NCBI GenBank assembly: GCA_963721345.1
Contig: CAVRIT010000001.1
Location: 1-64,000, forward strand
Origin: JACDAN01 sp963721345
GTDB lineage: Bacteria; Actinomycetota; Thermoleophilia; Gaiellales; Gaiellaceae
DNA: 64,000 nucleotides
Direction: 5' to 3'
Made by a program: the position numbers and the translations under genes. Below are positions 36,691 through 48,866 of the stretch, one piece after another; within the stretch, counting starts at the first letter, position 1; every line of letters begins with the position of its first letter. Below the pieces are notes generated by a model. It worked only from the letters and a program-made list of their open reading frames with translations. It searched no databases and was not told the DNA's origin.

Positions 36691-36942
36691 CTAGGGATGC
36701 CGGAGCAATTACTCCGGTAGGTGTCTCGGAACTGTCGATGGCCAGTGATGGTCTCGAAGAGTGACTAGATCACTCCAGAGACCGTAGGTCGTCCGGAATT
36801 CCGAGCTCCTAGAATTACGTCGACCTCGGTGCTTCTTTCACGCTGTTGAGTTTTGAGAGACCGTCTTCGGGCGGTTCTTTCTCTGCGGCCTGGCCGCGTG
36901 CACCTTGAAAACTCCATAGTGGCAAAAGCAAGTGTTCTTCAC
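36691..36942 (+). other. 16S-23S internal transcribed spacer, no tRNA
   Basis: 252 bases without a tRNA gene. It holds the 3' strand of the 16S processing stalk (36839-36854) and the 5' strand of the 23S stalk, AAAACTCCATAG (36908-36919), whose complement CTATGGAGTTTT lies at 39952-39963. Confidence 0.8.
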
Positions 36943-39932
<2,990 letters not shown>

Positions 39933-40003
39933 TGAACACGAGTTATTGCCGCTATGGAGTTTTGAAGGTGGGCGCGCGCTATGCCCTCGGATCCTTCACA
40001 ATT

Positions 40004-40119
<116 letters not shown>

Positions 40120-40124
40120 TTAGT

Positions 40125-40961
40125 TCAAAGGGCCCGGATCTCCGGGCCCTTTTCCTGGTCCAAAGCGCGAAGTCGGCGTATCCGTTCCTGTGCCGGCGGG
40201 TGGGTCGAGAAGAGGCCGGCGAGACCGTGCTCCTCGAAGGGATTGACGACGTGAAGCGGTCCCGTAGCCGGGTTGCCGGCGAACGACACGAGCTCGCCGG
40301 CTTGGTCCAGCCTCGCCAGTGCATCCGCGAGCCCATGCGGGGAGTCGCAGAGGCGGCTGGCTCCAAGGTCCGCCGCGAACTCCCTCTTGGGCGAGAGCAG
40401 CCCGTTGACGATGGCGGACGCGATCGGTCCCAGCCCGAAGAGGAGCGCACGCTGGAGCCAGCCCCCGACTCGGCTGAGCTCGAGCAGTGAAGCTGCGACG
40501 ACTGCTGCGGTGGTTTGAACGAGGACGTCCCGTCTCGCGGCGTGGGCGACCTCGTGAGCCAGGACTCCTTCGAGCTCCGCCGGCGGAAGGGCGGCCAGCA
40601 GGCCCGTGCTGACCGCGATCGTCTGTCCACGACCGCCTCGGCCCGCCGAGAGCGCGCGCGGGTACGGATCGCGGATCAGGTAGAGGCGCGGGCGCGGAAC
40701 GTTCGCACGGGCGGCAAGGCGCTCGACCGTCGTGACGTAGGCCGGAGCTTCGGCCGCTGCCAGTGGCCGAGCCCCTACCAGGCCGAGCACCATCCGGTCG
40801 GCGTACGCATAGACCGCGAGGCCGGCGAGCAGCCCACAGAAGACGAAGATCGACAGGAGGCGGTAACCGCCGAGCACCCAGCCGAGCGCGCCGAGCAGCG
40901 CGCACGTGCCCAGCAGCAATGCCCAGGCTTTCAGGAGGTTGACCGCGGCGGCCGTGTTCAG
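40125..40961 (-). CDS. htpX: HtpX-like M48 membrane metallopeptidase
   Basis: About 278 residues. Two N-terminal helices (LLKAWALLLGTCALLGALGW; IFVFCGLLAGLAVYAYADR), a periplasm-like core domain, zinc site HEVAHAARRD (HExxH), third-ligand region SPKREFAADLGASRL (Glu), and a last segment FSTHPPAQERIRRLR typical of HtpX. Membrane-protein quality control. The start is unclear: the natural N-terminus begins at a CTG (40961-40959) overlapping the upstream gene's TGA; an ATG at 41027 would overlap that gene by 70 bases. The last codons and stop lie in the rrn terminator hairpin. Confidence 0.85.
   Translation of the reverse strand: MNTAAAVNLLKAWALLLGTCALLGALGWVLGGYRLLSIFVFCGLLAGLAVYAYADRMVLGLVGARPLAAAEAPAYVTTVERLAARANVPRPRLYLIRDPYPRALSAGRGGRGQTIAVSTGLLAALPPAELEGVLAHEVAHAARRDVLVQTTAAVVAASLLELSRVGGWLQRALLFGLGPIASAIVNGLLSPKREFAADLGASRLCDSPHGLADALARLDQAGELVSFAGNPATGPLHVVNPFEEHGLAGLFSTHPPAQERIRRLRALDQEKGPEIRAL
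40127..40154 (+). terminator. rrn operon terminator
   Basis: AAAGGGCCCGGA / TCCGGGCCCTTT (40127-40138, 40141-40152) forms a strong GC stem followed by TT and a pyrimidine tract, eight bases after 5S. The same bases encode the end of htpX on the other strand (KGPEIRAL, stop at 40125-40127). Confidence 0.85.
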
Positions 40962-41206
40962 CGCTCGTCTTCGCGCTCGTCCTCGGAAAATCCGCGAGGG
41001 GGCCAGTCCGGCTCGGGCGCGTCGCACCGGCTGGTGCAGTGCAGCGAAGCGATGTTCTGGAGCGGGATCAGGATGTGGCCGTTCAACTCGATGTGCGGGA
41101 CCTCGTCAACCGCGCAGTAGGCGGTGAGGACGCCGTCCTGGTAGTCGCCGCCGAAGAGGGCGATCTCGACCTGCTCGCCCTTGTACTTGCTCGTGTAGTC
41201 GTCCAC
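40958..41206 (-). CDS. Hypothetical 82-residue protein
   Basis: Starts MDDYTSKYKGEQVEIALFGG; a mixed beta pattern (DGVLTAYCAVDEVPHIELNG; ILIPLQNIASLHCTS) and an acidic tail (SEDEREDER). Two Cys lie close together (HCTSRCD). It looks like a compact beta-barrel or SH3-like fold, but I do not recognise it. The stop overlaps the presumed htpX start. Confidence 0.6.
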   Translation of the reverse strand: MDDYTSKYKGEQVEIALFGGDYQDGVLTAYCAVDEVPHIELNGHILIPLQNIASLHCTSRCDAPEPDWPPRGFSEDEREDER

Positions 41207-41230
41207 CCGGCGCCAGTCTAGTTTCGCGCC

Positions 41231-41899
41231 TCAGCCGGCCGGCGTGGGCGGCCGAAGCGCCGCTTCGCGGCGTCGTTCCTGGTCGCGGAGGAGGAACTCG
41301 TCGAGGTCTTCCGTCCGGCAGAGCTCCGTCAGTCGTCCGTCGTCGACGCAGACTGCCGACAGGGTCGCGTTCGGCTCCACCCGCTGGATGCGCCGGTACG
41401 TGTGGATGTCGACCCCGAGGGCTGCTGCATGGACCGCTCGGATCGACCCGCCGTGCGCGACCACGAGCACGCGGCCGCCTTCGTTGGACTTCGCGACACG
41501 CTGGATCGCCCGGACGACACGCGCGCCCATCTCCTGATAGGTCTCGCCGTCGTCCCATCCCTCGCCGCCGTTGAGCCACCTCGCGTACCCCTCGGGAAAC
41601 TCCGCCTCCGCCTTCGCGCGAGTCAATCCGGACCAGGAGCCGACGTCGACCTCGCGGAGGTCGGGCGTCGTCTCGACCGAGAGCCCCTTCGAGGCGGCGA
41701 CGATCTCAGCCGTCTCTCTCGCACGCTGGAGGTCGCTCGAATAGATCGCCTCGAGCTCGGTGTCCCGCAGGCGCTCGGCGAGGTCCGCAGCCTGCCGGCG
41801 GCCCACATCGGTCAGCGGACGATCGGTGAACCCCTGCCACTGCTTCGAGCGGTTCCAGTCGCTCTCACCGTGGCGGGCGAGAAGGATCGTCGAGATCAC
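41231..41899 (-). CDS. Histidine phosphatase / phosphoglycerate mutase-family protein
   Basis: 222 residues. Phosphohistidine motif LLARHGESDWNRSKQWQGF, acid Glu in YSSDLQRARETAEI, second His in LVVAHGGSIRAVHA. The general fold of cofactor-dependent phosphoglycerate mutase and broad-specificity phosphatases; the short length and C-terminal Arg-rich tail favour a phosphatase (for example alpha-ribazole phosphatase or an acid phosphatase). Divergent from the SDR gene. Confidence 0.88.
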   Translation of the reverse strand: MISTILLARHGESDWNRSKQWQGFTDRPLTDVGRRQAADLAERLRDTELEAIYSSDLQRARETAEIVAASKGLSVETTPDLREVDVGSWSGLTRAKAEAEFPEGYARWLNGGEGWDDGETYQEMGARVVRAIQRVAKSNEGGRVLVVAHGGSIRAVHAAALGVDIHTYRRIQRVEPNATLSAVCVDDGRLTELCRTEDLDEFLLRDQERRREAALRPPTPAG

Positions 41900-41917
41900 G
41901 CGGATACGCTAACGGCC

Positions 41918-42700
41918 GTGGACCTGGGCCTCAACGGACGCGTCTGCATCGTCACCGGGTCCACCGGCGGCATCGGGCGGGAGACCGCGCGCCTTCTGGC
42001 AGAGGAAGGCGCCCGTGTCGTGGTCGCGGGGCGCGACGCCGAGCGCGTCGAGCAGGTGCGGGCCGAGCTCGGCGCCGAGCTCGGAGTCGGGTGCGATCTC
42101 GCCGCGCCCTCGGCGCCCGGCACGCTCGTGGAACGGGCCGCAGAGCTGGGGCCTGTCGAGGTGCTGGTGAACAACGTCGGCGTGGCGTACCAGGCCGGCT
42201 TCGAAGAGATCTCGGACGAGCAGTGGGACGAGATGTGGAACCTGAACGTCATGAGCTTCGTGCGCACGATCCGGGCGGTGCTTCCGGGGATGCGCTCTCG
42301 GGGCCAAGGTGCCATCGTCAATGTCTCTTCGACGGCAGGGAAGCGTCCGTCCACCTCTATGCCGAACTACTCGGTCACGAAAGCAGCGGTTCTGTCGCTC
42401 TCGCGGCTCGTCGCCGATCTCTACGCCGCGGAGGGCATCCGGTGCAATGCAGTCGCTCCAGGGCCGACCGCGACCGAGGCCTGGCTGGGCGAGGCGGGCC
42501 TCGCCGACCAGCAGGCTGCGAGGTCGGGGAAAACGCGTGACGAGGTCCTCGAGGCGGTCGGGAAGGGTCGGCCGCTCGGCCGGCTCGCCCAGCCCGAGGA
42601 GATTGCCGCGGTCATCGCGTTCCTCTGCTCCGATCGCGCCTCGTACGTGACGGGCGCAGCGTGGAGCGCCGACGGCGGCACGGTCCCGATCATCGTCTGA
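41918..42700 (+). CDS. SDR-family oxidoreductase (FabG-like)
   Basis: 260 residues from GTG 41918. Rossmann motif VTGSTGGIG (about residues 12-20), NNVGVAYQ, catalytic Ser in IVNVSSTAGKRPST, YxxxK (NYSVTKAAVLSL), and a C-terminal SADGG. Classical short-chain dehydrogenase with NAD(P); substrate unknown. Confidence 0.88.
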   Translation: MDLGLNGRVCIVTGSTGGIGRETARLLAEEGARVVVAGRDAERVEQVRAELGAELGVGCDLAAPSAPGTLVERAAELGPVEVLVNNVGVAYQAGFEEISDEQWDEMWNLNVMSFVRTIRAVLPGMRSRGQGAIVNVSSTAGKRPSTSMPNYSVTKAAVLSLSRLVADLYAAEGIRCNAVAPGPTATEAWLGEAGLADQQAARSGKTRDEVLEAVGKGRPLGRLAQPEEIAAVIAFLCSDRASYVTGAAWSADGGTVPIIV

Positions 42701-42892
42701 GCCTGTGGAACGAACGGTTGAGATCCTGTGCATTGCCGTGACGTTCCGGCGCGCAGTTCGCGGGTAGCGTCGGAACGCGCCGTCTGATGCCCCTGGGAGG
42801 GTGGGGGTTTGGGATGGGTCCGACCCGCGACCGCGCCCGACCCTTTTGCGCGGGCGCTGCTGGCGGCCGGGGGAGCTACTAGCCTTGGGTCG
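42701..42892. other. Intergenic region upstream of dgt
   Basis: 192 bases between the SDR stop and the dgt ATG. GC-rich, with G-runs (GGGAGGGTGGGGG near 42795) that could form a quadruplex. No open frame with family likeness and no clear promoter. Confidence 0.35.
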
Positions 42893-43867
42893 ATGCCCGA
42901 GCTTGCCGGCAGGGTCGCTGATTCCTTCGAGCTTCGCGTTCGCGAGCACGAGGAACGCTGGCTTTCGTCGCTCGCCGTCCGCTCGTACGAGACGCGCGGC
43001 CGGGCTCATGACGAGCCGTCTTGCCGCCTACGCACGCCCTTCCAGCGGGACCGCGATCGCATCGTCCACTCGAAGGCATTTCGGCGGCTCCGGAACAAGA
43101 CGCAGGTCTGGATCGACCCCGCGCAAGACCACTTTCGCACGCGCCTCACCCACACCCTCGAGACGACCGGGATCTCGCGCGGCGTCGCGCGCGCCCTCCG
43201 GCTCAACGAGGATCTGGTCGAGGCGATCGGGCTCGGACACGATCTCGGCCACACACCGTTCGGCCACACCGGCGAGGACGCGCTGGACGCTCAGCTCCGT
43301 GAGGGGTTCGGCCTGGGGTTCCGGCACAACGTGCACTCGTTGCGCGTCGTCGACGTCCTCGAGCGCGACGGGCGCGGACTCAACTTGACGGAGGAGGTGC
43401 GGGACGGAATCCTCAACCACACGGGCCCCGCGGAGCCGATCACTCTCGAAGGCAGGATCGTCCGGATCGTCGATCGCGTCGCGTACATCAACCACGACAT
43501 CGACGACGCGGTCCGCGCGGGTGTATTGACGCCGGCCGAGTTGCCGCAGGAGGAGATCGCGCTGCTAGGCGAGACCGGCGCGCGCAGGATCGACCGGCTC
43601 GTCCACGACCTGGTGGAGACCTCTGAGGAGGCGGGGGAGATCAAGCAGAGCGAAGACATCGGCGCTGCGATGCTCGCGCTGCGCGCCTTCATGTTCGAGC
43701 GGGTGTACCTCGGGCCCCACACCCGCGAGCAGCACGAGCGCGCTCGAGAGGTGGTCGCCCGGATCTTCGCGCACCTCGTCGCGCTCGGCGATCCGCCGGA
43801 CCGCGTCGTCGACTACATCGCCGGCATGACGGACCGATTCGCGCTCTCGTACGTCGAGGCGCTCTGA
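42893..43867 (+). CDS. dgt: dNTP triphosphohydrolase (dGTPase)
   Basis: 324 residues from ATG 42893. HD-domain enzyme hydrolysing dGTP/dNTP to deoxynucleoside and triphosphate. CRLRTPFQRDRDRIVHSKAF and FRRLRNKTQVW are the N-terminal signature; metal ligands in RTRLTHTLETTGISR (His) and GLGHDLGHTPFGHTGE (HD), and a later Asp in RIVDRVAYINHDIDD. The stop overlaps the dnaG start (TGATG), so it is coupled to primase, an arrangement common in actinobacteria. Confidence 0.93.
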   Translation: MPELAGRVADSFELRVREHEERWLSSLAVRSYETRGRAHDEPSCRLRTPFQRDRDRIVHSKAFRRLRNKTQVWIDPAQDHFRTRLTHTLETTGISRGVARALRLNEDLVEAIGLGHDLGHTPFGHTGEDALDAQLREGFGLGFRHNVHSLRVVDVLERDGRGLNLTEEVRDGILNHTGPAEPITLEGRIVRIVDRVAYINHDIDDAVRAGVLTPAELPQEEIALLGETGARRIDRLVHDLVETSEEAGEIKQSEDIGAAMLALRAFMFERVYLGPHTREQHERAREVVARIFAHLVALGDPPDRVVDYIAGMTDRFALSYVEAL

Positions 43868-45483
43868 TGGCGCGGATCAAGGACGAATCGGTGCGCGCCA
43901 CCGTGGAGGCCGCAGACATGGTCGAGGTGGTGTCGGGCCGCACACAGCTACGGAAGTCGGGGGCCCGGTACACCGGGCGCTGCCCCTTCCACGACGAGCG
44001 CACGCCGAGCTTCTCCGTCAACGCGCAGGACAAGCTCTTTCACTGCTTCGGTTGCGGCAAGGGCGGAGACGTGATCACGTTTGTGCGGGACACCGAGCAA
44101 CTCGACTTCGCAGAGGCCGTCGAGTGGCTGGCCGAGCGCTTCCGTGTTCCGCTCGAGTACGAGGAAAGCTCGCCCCAGCTCGAGGAGTCGCGGCGCCGGC
44201 GCGATCGCCTTTTCAAGCTGCTCGACCAGGCGGTCTCGTTCTATGAGCGGCATCTTTGGGACACAGAAGCCGGCGAGCCGGTCCGGCAGTACCTGGCCGG
44301 GCGGGGCCTCGCCGAGGAGACGTGCCGCGAGTTCCGCCTGGGTCTGTCGCCTGGGAACGGGCTCGCCCGCAAGGCGCTCGAGAAGGGCTTCACGCGCGAG
44401 GAGCTCCGGCGGGCGGGATTGACGAACGCCCGCGGCAACGACTACTTCCCGCCGAGGCTGATGTTCCCACTCGCCGACGCGCGTGGCCGGGTCGTCGGGT
44501 TCCAGGCGCGGAAGCTTCGTGAGGACGATCCGCTTCGCGGCAAGTACGTGAACTCACCGGAGGGGGAGCTCTTCCACAAATCCGCGGTGCTCTACGGCCT
44601 CGACCTCGCGCGCACCGAGATCGCGAAACAGGAGCGGGCCGCCGTCGTCGAGGGCAACACCGACGTCATCGCGCTGCGGCAAGCGGGTTTCGAGCCGGTG
44701 GTGGCTTCGATGGGGACCGCGCTGACCGAGCAGCAGCTGAAGGAGCTCCGGCGGCTGACCCGTCGCATCTACCTGTGCTTCGACTCCGACGCAGCAGGCG
44801 AGGCGGCGACGCTGCGCGGGATGCAACTGGCCGCCGATCGCGGCTTCGACGTGCAGGTCGTCAGGCTCCCGGCAGGCAGCGATCCGGCGGACGAGCCCGA
44901 CCGTTTCCACGAGCGCCTCGCCGGTGCCGAGAGCTACGTGCTTCATCGCGTCCGGCTCGAGATGGAGCGGGCCGACACGGCGCAGGAGAAGTTCGAGCGT
45001 GCACGGGAGACGCTCGATCGCTTCGAGGACTCCCCCGAGCGCCAGGAGGCGTGGCGGTACGCGAACGACCGCCTCGGGATGACCGTGCAGCTCCAGGCGC
45101 GCGCCTCCGCCACGAGGCCGGCAGACGCGTCACGTCGCATGCTGGACGCTGCCGCCCGTCTGGAACGAGACGTTCTGGCCGCGTGCTTCGCCTTCCCCGA
45201 GCTGCGCGACGCGCTCGAGAAGCTCTCTCCCGACCATTTCGACGACCCACAGCACCGCGAGCTCCGGGAGGTCGTACTTCGCGGCGAGTCGGGCGGGGCG
45301 GTCGCCGAGCTCGACGCCGTCGCGGCGGCCGAGGCGATCGACGAGACCACCGCGAAGGAGCTCCTCCTGCGGTTGCGCGAGCGCCATCTGCGCCGCCGCC
45401 TTGCGAGCGCCGACCTCGCGGAGACCGCGGAGCTCCAGCGCAAGCTGCTCGAGATCAGGGAGGCGGTCGCCGAGCTCGCCTAG
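43867..45483 (+). CDS. dnaG: DNA primase
   Basis: 538 residues, slightly shorter than usual (about 600). Synthesises RNA primers at the replication fork. Zinc-binding domain Cys39, His42, Cys60, Cys63 (CPFHDE...HCFGCG), RNA-polymerase core with GRVVGFQARKL, TOPRIM with VVEGNTDVIALRQAG and FDSDAAGEAA, and a short C-terminal helical helicase-binding region. Intact over 1.6 kb, in contrast to the indel-damaged genes elsewhere. Confidence 0.95.
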   Translation: MARIKDESVRATVEAADMVEVVSGRTQLRKSGARYTGRCPFHDERTPSFSVNAQDKLFHCFGCGKGGDVITFVRDTEQLDFAEAVEWLAERFRVPLEYEESSPQLEESRRRRDRLFKLLDQAVSFYERHLWDTEAGEPVRQYLAGRGLAEETCREFRLGLSPGNGLARKALEKGFTREELRRAGLTNARGNDYFPPRLMFPLADARGRVVGFQARKLREDDPLRGKYVNSPEGELFHKSAVLYGLDLARTEIAKQERAAVVEGNTDVIALRQAGFEPVVASMGTALTEQQLKELRRLTRRIYLCFDSDAAGEAATLRGMQLAADRGFDVQVVRLPAGSDPADEPDRFHERLAGAESYVLHRVRLEMERADTAQEKFERARETLDRFEDSPERQEAWRYANDRLGMTVQLQARASATRPADASRRMLDAAARLERDVLAACFAFPELRDALEKLSPDHFDDPQHRELREVVLRGESGGAVAELDAVAAAEAIDETTAKELLLRLRERHLRRRLASADLAETAELQRKLLEIREAVAELA

Positions 45484-45559
45484 ACGGTTGGGTAGCTGAA
45501 AAATCCTCCAAAACGGCGTACTTTTCTCCTGGGAGACTTAACGAGAGAGGGGAGACGAC

Positions 45560-48484
45560 GTGAGGATCGCGGCAATCCTGCGCTCAGCGGCGCTTGCGGC
45601 TGGGCTCGTTGCCATCTTGGTCGCTTCGGGGCCGGCCGGTGCGAACCACAGCGCGTTCGTGGTGAACGTGACGGCGGACATCGCCGAGTCGGCGGGCTCG
45701 ACGCTCGGCGACGGAGTCTGCGACGCAGACCTCGTAGCCGAGGGCGAGCAGTGCTCGCTGCGGGCGGCGGTCATGGAAGCGAACTGGCACGACGGCGCGG
45801 ACACGATCTCCGTTCCGGCGGGGACCTACAGGCTGACGATCTTCGCGTCGGGCGGCGTGGACTCCGGAGAGGAGTCGGGCGATCTCGACATCAGGGACGA
45901 CGTCACGCTCACAGGGTCGGGCCGCGATGACGTGATCATCGACGGGAATCGCGGCTCCGCGCTTCCCGAAGAACCGGAGGGCGCGCACTACGAGCGAGTG
46001 GTCGACGTGCATCACGACGCGACGGTCGTGATCTCCGGTGTGACGATGACGAACGGCCAGTGGCATGGGAACGGCGGTGGCGTGAAGAACCACGGCACGC
46101 TCACGATCGCCTCCAGCGACATCCAGGGGAATCTCGCGTGGGGTCAGGGCGGAGGGCTCTACAACCACCGCGGGGATGTAGTCACGCTCAGTGACGTCCT
46201 CGTCGACAACAACACCGCGAACAACGGCGGCGGGATCTACAACAACAGCGACGGCCCCGAGGTGGTCGACGAACGCGTTCTCGCGGTCACGACACCCGGC
46301 CTGATCGTCGCGAACAGCGAGGTCGTCCGGAACCAAGCCCTGGAGAGCGAGGGCGGTGGCTACGGCGGCGGGATCTTCAACGACGACGAGGCGCTCATCA
46401 CGAACAGCGTGATCGGCTCCGTCGAGGAGGGGAACTCGGCCGACCGCGACGGCGGCGGCATCTACAACGGCACCGATACGACCTACGACTTCGACCAGGC
46501 CGAGCTGGTGCTCAATGGTGGACGGGTCGAGGACAACGAGGCGGACGACTCCGGTGGCGGCATCTATAACGAGGGCGCGATCGTCTCGATTGACGGAACC
46601 GATCTCGACCACAATGAGGCCGACACGACCGAAGGCGGCGCGATCTACAACGGCCGGTACTTTGGCGGGGGCATCGAGCGGATCGGTGAGCTCGCGATCA
46701 CCGGCGGCACGATCGATGAGAACACCTCCGACGACAGCGGCGGGGCCATCTACAACGATGGCATTGCCACCGTGAGCGGCACGACGATGGACAACAACGA
46801 GGCAGGCGAGGACGGCGGCGGCGTCTTCAACGACGCCGAGTACGACGCCGCCATCCAGGCCCTGCGCCGCGCGACGTTCACGATGACCTCGGGCGCGATC
46901 ACGTCCAACCGGGCCGACAACGGGGGCGGTATCTACAGCCAGGGGACGGTCACGCTCACCGGGACGGCGGTCGACCGGAACGACGCCTTCAACGAGGGCG
47001 GCGGCATCTACAACGAGGTCTTCAACTACCAGGACGGGGACACTCGCGTCGACGTTCCCGGCGAGCTCACCGTCTCCGGCGGCTCGATCAGCGAGAACGA
47101 CGCCGGCATCGACACCGGCGGCGGCGTCTACAACGTCGGCCACGCAACGATCACCGGCGCGACGATCGCCGGCAACACGACGTACGGCTCGCGCGGGGGC
47201 GGCGGGATCTACAACGGCGGCAACGGGGGGCAGCCGACCGGCTCCGAGCTGACGCTCTCGTCGAGCGTGGTGTCCGGGAACATCTCCTGGACCGGCAACG
47301 GCGGCGGCATCTCGAACGCGACGGGCTCGAAGGCGACCGTCACCGACACCCGGATCATCGGCAACTGGGCGCGCGACGACGGCGGCGGCATCCTCAACGG
47401 CGGGCTGCTGAACGTCACGCGCAGCGAGATCAGCGGGAACGGCGGAGCACCGCCGCAGCACAGCGCAACGTGGCGCGGCGGCGGGATCGCCAACCGCTTC
47501 ACGTTCGGGCAGAGCCCGGGCGTGGGCGCGGCGCAGATCGCGCAACTCGATCTGTTGTCGATCGTCCCGACCGCGACGGTCACGAACTCGACGATCAGCG
47601 GGAACACCGCGATGACCCGCGGCGCGGGGATCTACAACGACGCGGGCTTCATCATCCACGGCGAGCCGGACGTCCCGTTCATCTCCACGGTGAGCCTCGA
47701 TCACGTGACGCTCACCGGCAACACGATCGTCGACACGGTCGAGGCGCCGGGCGGCGGGATCTACAACGAACGTGGGATCGTCCTCACCGAGAACGGGTTC
47801 GAGCCGGCCGACGGCATCGTCCGGCTGAGGGCGACGATCGTCTCCGCGCACAACACGCCGAACTGCGTCGGCGCCGCGCCGACCACGCAGGGTCTCAACC
47901 TCGAGGACGCGAATACTTGTGCGCTCGGGGCCGGCGAGCTGAAGAACACGAACCCGCTGCTCGCAGCGCTCGCCGCGAACGGGGCGTCTACCTGGACGCA
48001 CGAGCTCCTCGCCGGAAGCCCGGCGATCGATGCGGCAGGGACGGCAGGGTGCCCGGCAACGGATCAGCGCGGCACGACGCGGCCCCAGGGCCCGGCGTGT
48101 GACATCGGTGCATACGAGCGGCTGTTCCAGGCGCCTCCGCCGCCGCCTCCGCCGCCGCCGCCTCCGCCTGCGCCACCCGCGCCGCCCCCGGCGCCGCCCG
48201 CGGCTCCGCCTCCGCCGCCGCCGGCCACGCCGCGCGCGCCGCAACAGGTTCGTCGCTGCACGGTTCCGAACGTGCGAGGGAAGACGCTGGGAGCCGCGCG
48301 GCGCGCGATCGCCAAGGCGGGGTGTCGAGCGGTCGTCATGGGGAGGCGCTACTCGGCGGCCCAGGCTCCGGGTCGCGTCCTCGGCCAGTCGGTGCGCCCA
48401 GGTTCGCGCGTCCGGCGAGGAACGGTCGTGCGGCTGCTCTTGAGCCGCGGCGCACAGCCGGTGCGGCCGCCGTTCACGGGCTGA
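45560..48484 (+). CDS. Secreted CSLREA / parallel beta-helix protein with polyproline spacer and PASTA tail
   Basis: 974 residues from GTG 45560. Signal peptide (ILRSAALAAGLVAILVASGP). A CSLREA-type segment DGVCDADLVAEGEQCSLRAA near residue 55 is followed by a right-handed beta-helix from about residues 85 to 810, with 18 or so coils marked by GGGIYN (for example GGGIYNNSDG, GGGIYNGTD, GGGIYNEG). Then a C-terminal choice-of-anchor-like segment, a 30-residue polyproline spacer (PPPPPPPPPAPPAP), and one PASTA domain (VPNVRGKTLGAARRAIAKAG). The PASTA end probably holds the protein on peptidoglycan. Likely adhesin or surface layer component. Intact. Confidence 0.85.
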   Translation: MRIAAILRSAALAAGLVAILVASGPAGANHSAFVVNVTADIAESAGSTLGDGVCDADLVAEGEQCSLRAAVMEANWHDGADTISVPAGTYRLTIFASGGVDSGEESGDLDIRDDVTLTGSGRDDVIIDGNRGSALPEEPEGAHYERVVDVHHDATVVISGVTMTNGQWHGNGGGVKNHGTLTIASSDIQGNLAWGQGGGLYNHRGDVVTLSDVLVDNNTANNGGGIYNNSDGPEVVDERVLAVTTPGLIVANSEVVRNQALESEGGGYGGGIFNDDEALITNSVIGSVEEGNSADRDGGGIYNGTDTTYDFDQAELVLNGGRVEDNEADDSGGGIYNEGAIVSIDGTDLDHNEADTTEGGAIYNGRYFGGGIERIGELAITGGTIDENTSDDSGGAIYNDGIATVSGTTMDNNEAGEDGGGVFNDAEYDAAIQALRRATFTMTSGAITSNRADNGGGIYSQGTVTLTGTAVDRNDAFNEGGGIYNEVFNYQDGDTRVDVPGELTVSGGSISENDAGIDTGGGVYNVGHATITGATIAGNTTYGSRGGGGIYNGGNGGQPTGSELTLSSSVVSGNISWTGNGGGISNATGSKATVTDTRIIGNWARDDGGGILNGGLLNVTRSEISGNGGAPPQHSATWRGGGIANRFTFGQSPGVGAAQIAQLDLLSIVPTATVTNSTISGNTAMTRGAGIYNDAGFIIHGEPDVPFISTVSLDHVTLTGNTIVDTVEAPGGGIYNERGIVLTENGFEPADGIVRLRATIVSAHNTPNCVGAAPTTQGLNLEDANTCALGAGELKNTNPLLAALAANGASTWTHELLAGSPAIDAAGTAGCPATDQRGTTRPQGPACDIGAYERLFQAPPPPPPPPPPPPAPPAPPPAPPAAPPPPPPATPRAPQQVRRCTVPNVRGKTLGAARRAIAKAGCRAVVMGRRYSAAQAPGRVLGQSVRPGSRVRRGTVVRLLLSRGAQPVRPPFTG

Positions 48485-48597
48485 ACAGTCAATGCGAGCG
48501 GGCGGGGAAGAAACCCGCCCGCTCGCGCGTCTGGGGTCGAATGGTGAGGAGTGAGCACAGCCGGGCCGTCGCTATCATTCGGCCGCCGCGACCGCGT

Positions 48598-48672
<75 letters not shown>

Positions 48673-48686
48673 CTCCTCAGCCCGAA

Positions 48687-48715
48687 CCTTTTCTTTGTTG
48701 AGAAAAGGTCTTTGC
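48687..48715 (+). terminator. Terminator after tRNA-Asn
   Basis: Perfect stem CCTTTTCT / AGAAAAGG (48687-48694, 48701-48708) with a TTGTTG loop and a following TCTTTGC tract. Positioned 16 bases after the tRNA. The A/T-rich stem is unusual here and also could serve in the reverse direction. Confidence 0.65.
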
Positions 48716-48734
48716 TTCTCCCTAAACCTCTGTT

Positions 48735-48859
48735 AGCCTCAACAAGGCTGATAGGTCTTTCGCGACCAGAAGATGGGCCGGACGGCCTATTGCGAGAGGG
48801 GTTTCGGACTGAAACAGTGCGGTTTGGGGACTCGGCCGTGGGGGCCGAGCAGGAGGGGG
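48735..48859 (+). promoter_or_regulatory. Five-hairpin structured leader of the giant surface-protein gene
   Basis: Stems in order: AGCCT/AGGCT (48735-48749), GGTC/GACC (48754-48767), GGCC/GGCC flanked by T-A and G-T pairs (48774-48789), GTTTC/GAAAC (48801-48815), and CTCGGCC/GGCCGAG (48831-48849). The last ends just before AGGAGGGGG (48851-48859), the ribosome-binding site, so folding could hide it. I compared it with the known c-di-GMP-I and cobalamin consensus parts and found no match. Could be a new riboswitch, a protein-binding leader, or chance. Confidence 0.45.
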
Positions 48860-48866
48860 TAACTCA

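Noticed and set aside
45584..48244. 886-codon minus-strand frame opposite the beta-helix gene
   Set aside because: Arg- and Asp-rich low-complexity sequence mirroring the Gly-rich plus-strand gene; a shadow frame.
48735..48859. c-di-GMP-I (GEMM) or cobalamin riboswitch
   Set aside because: The expected conserved blocks of these classes are not present, though the region is clearly structured.
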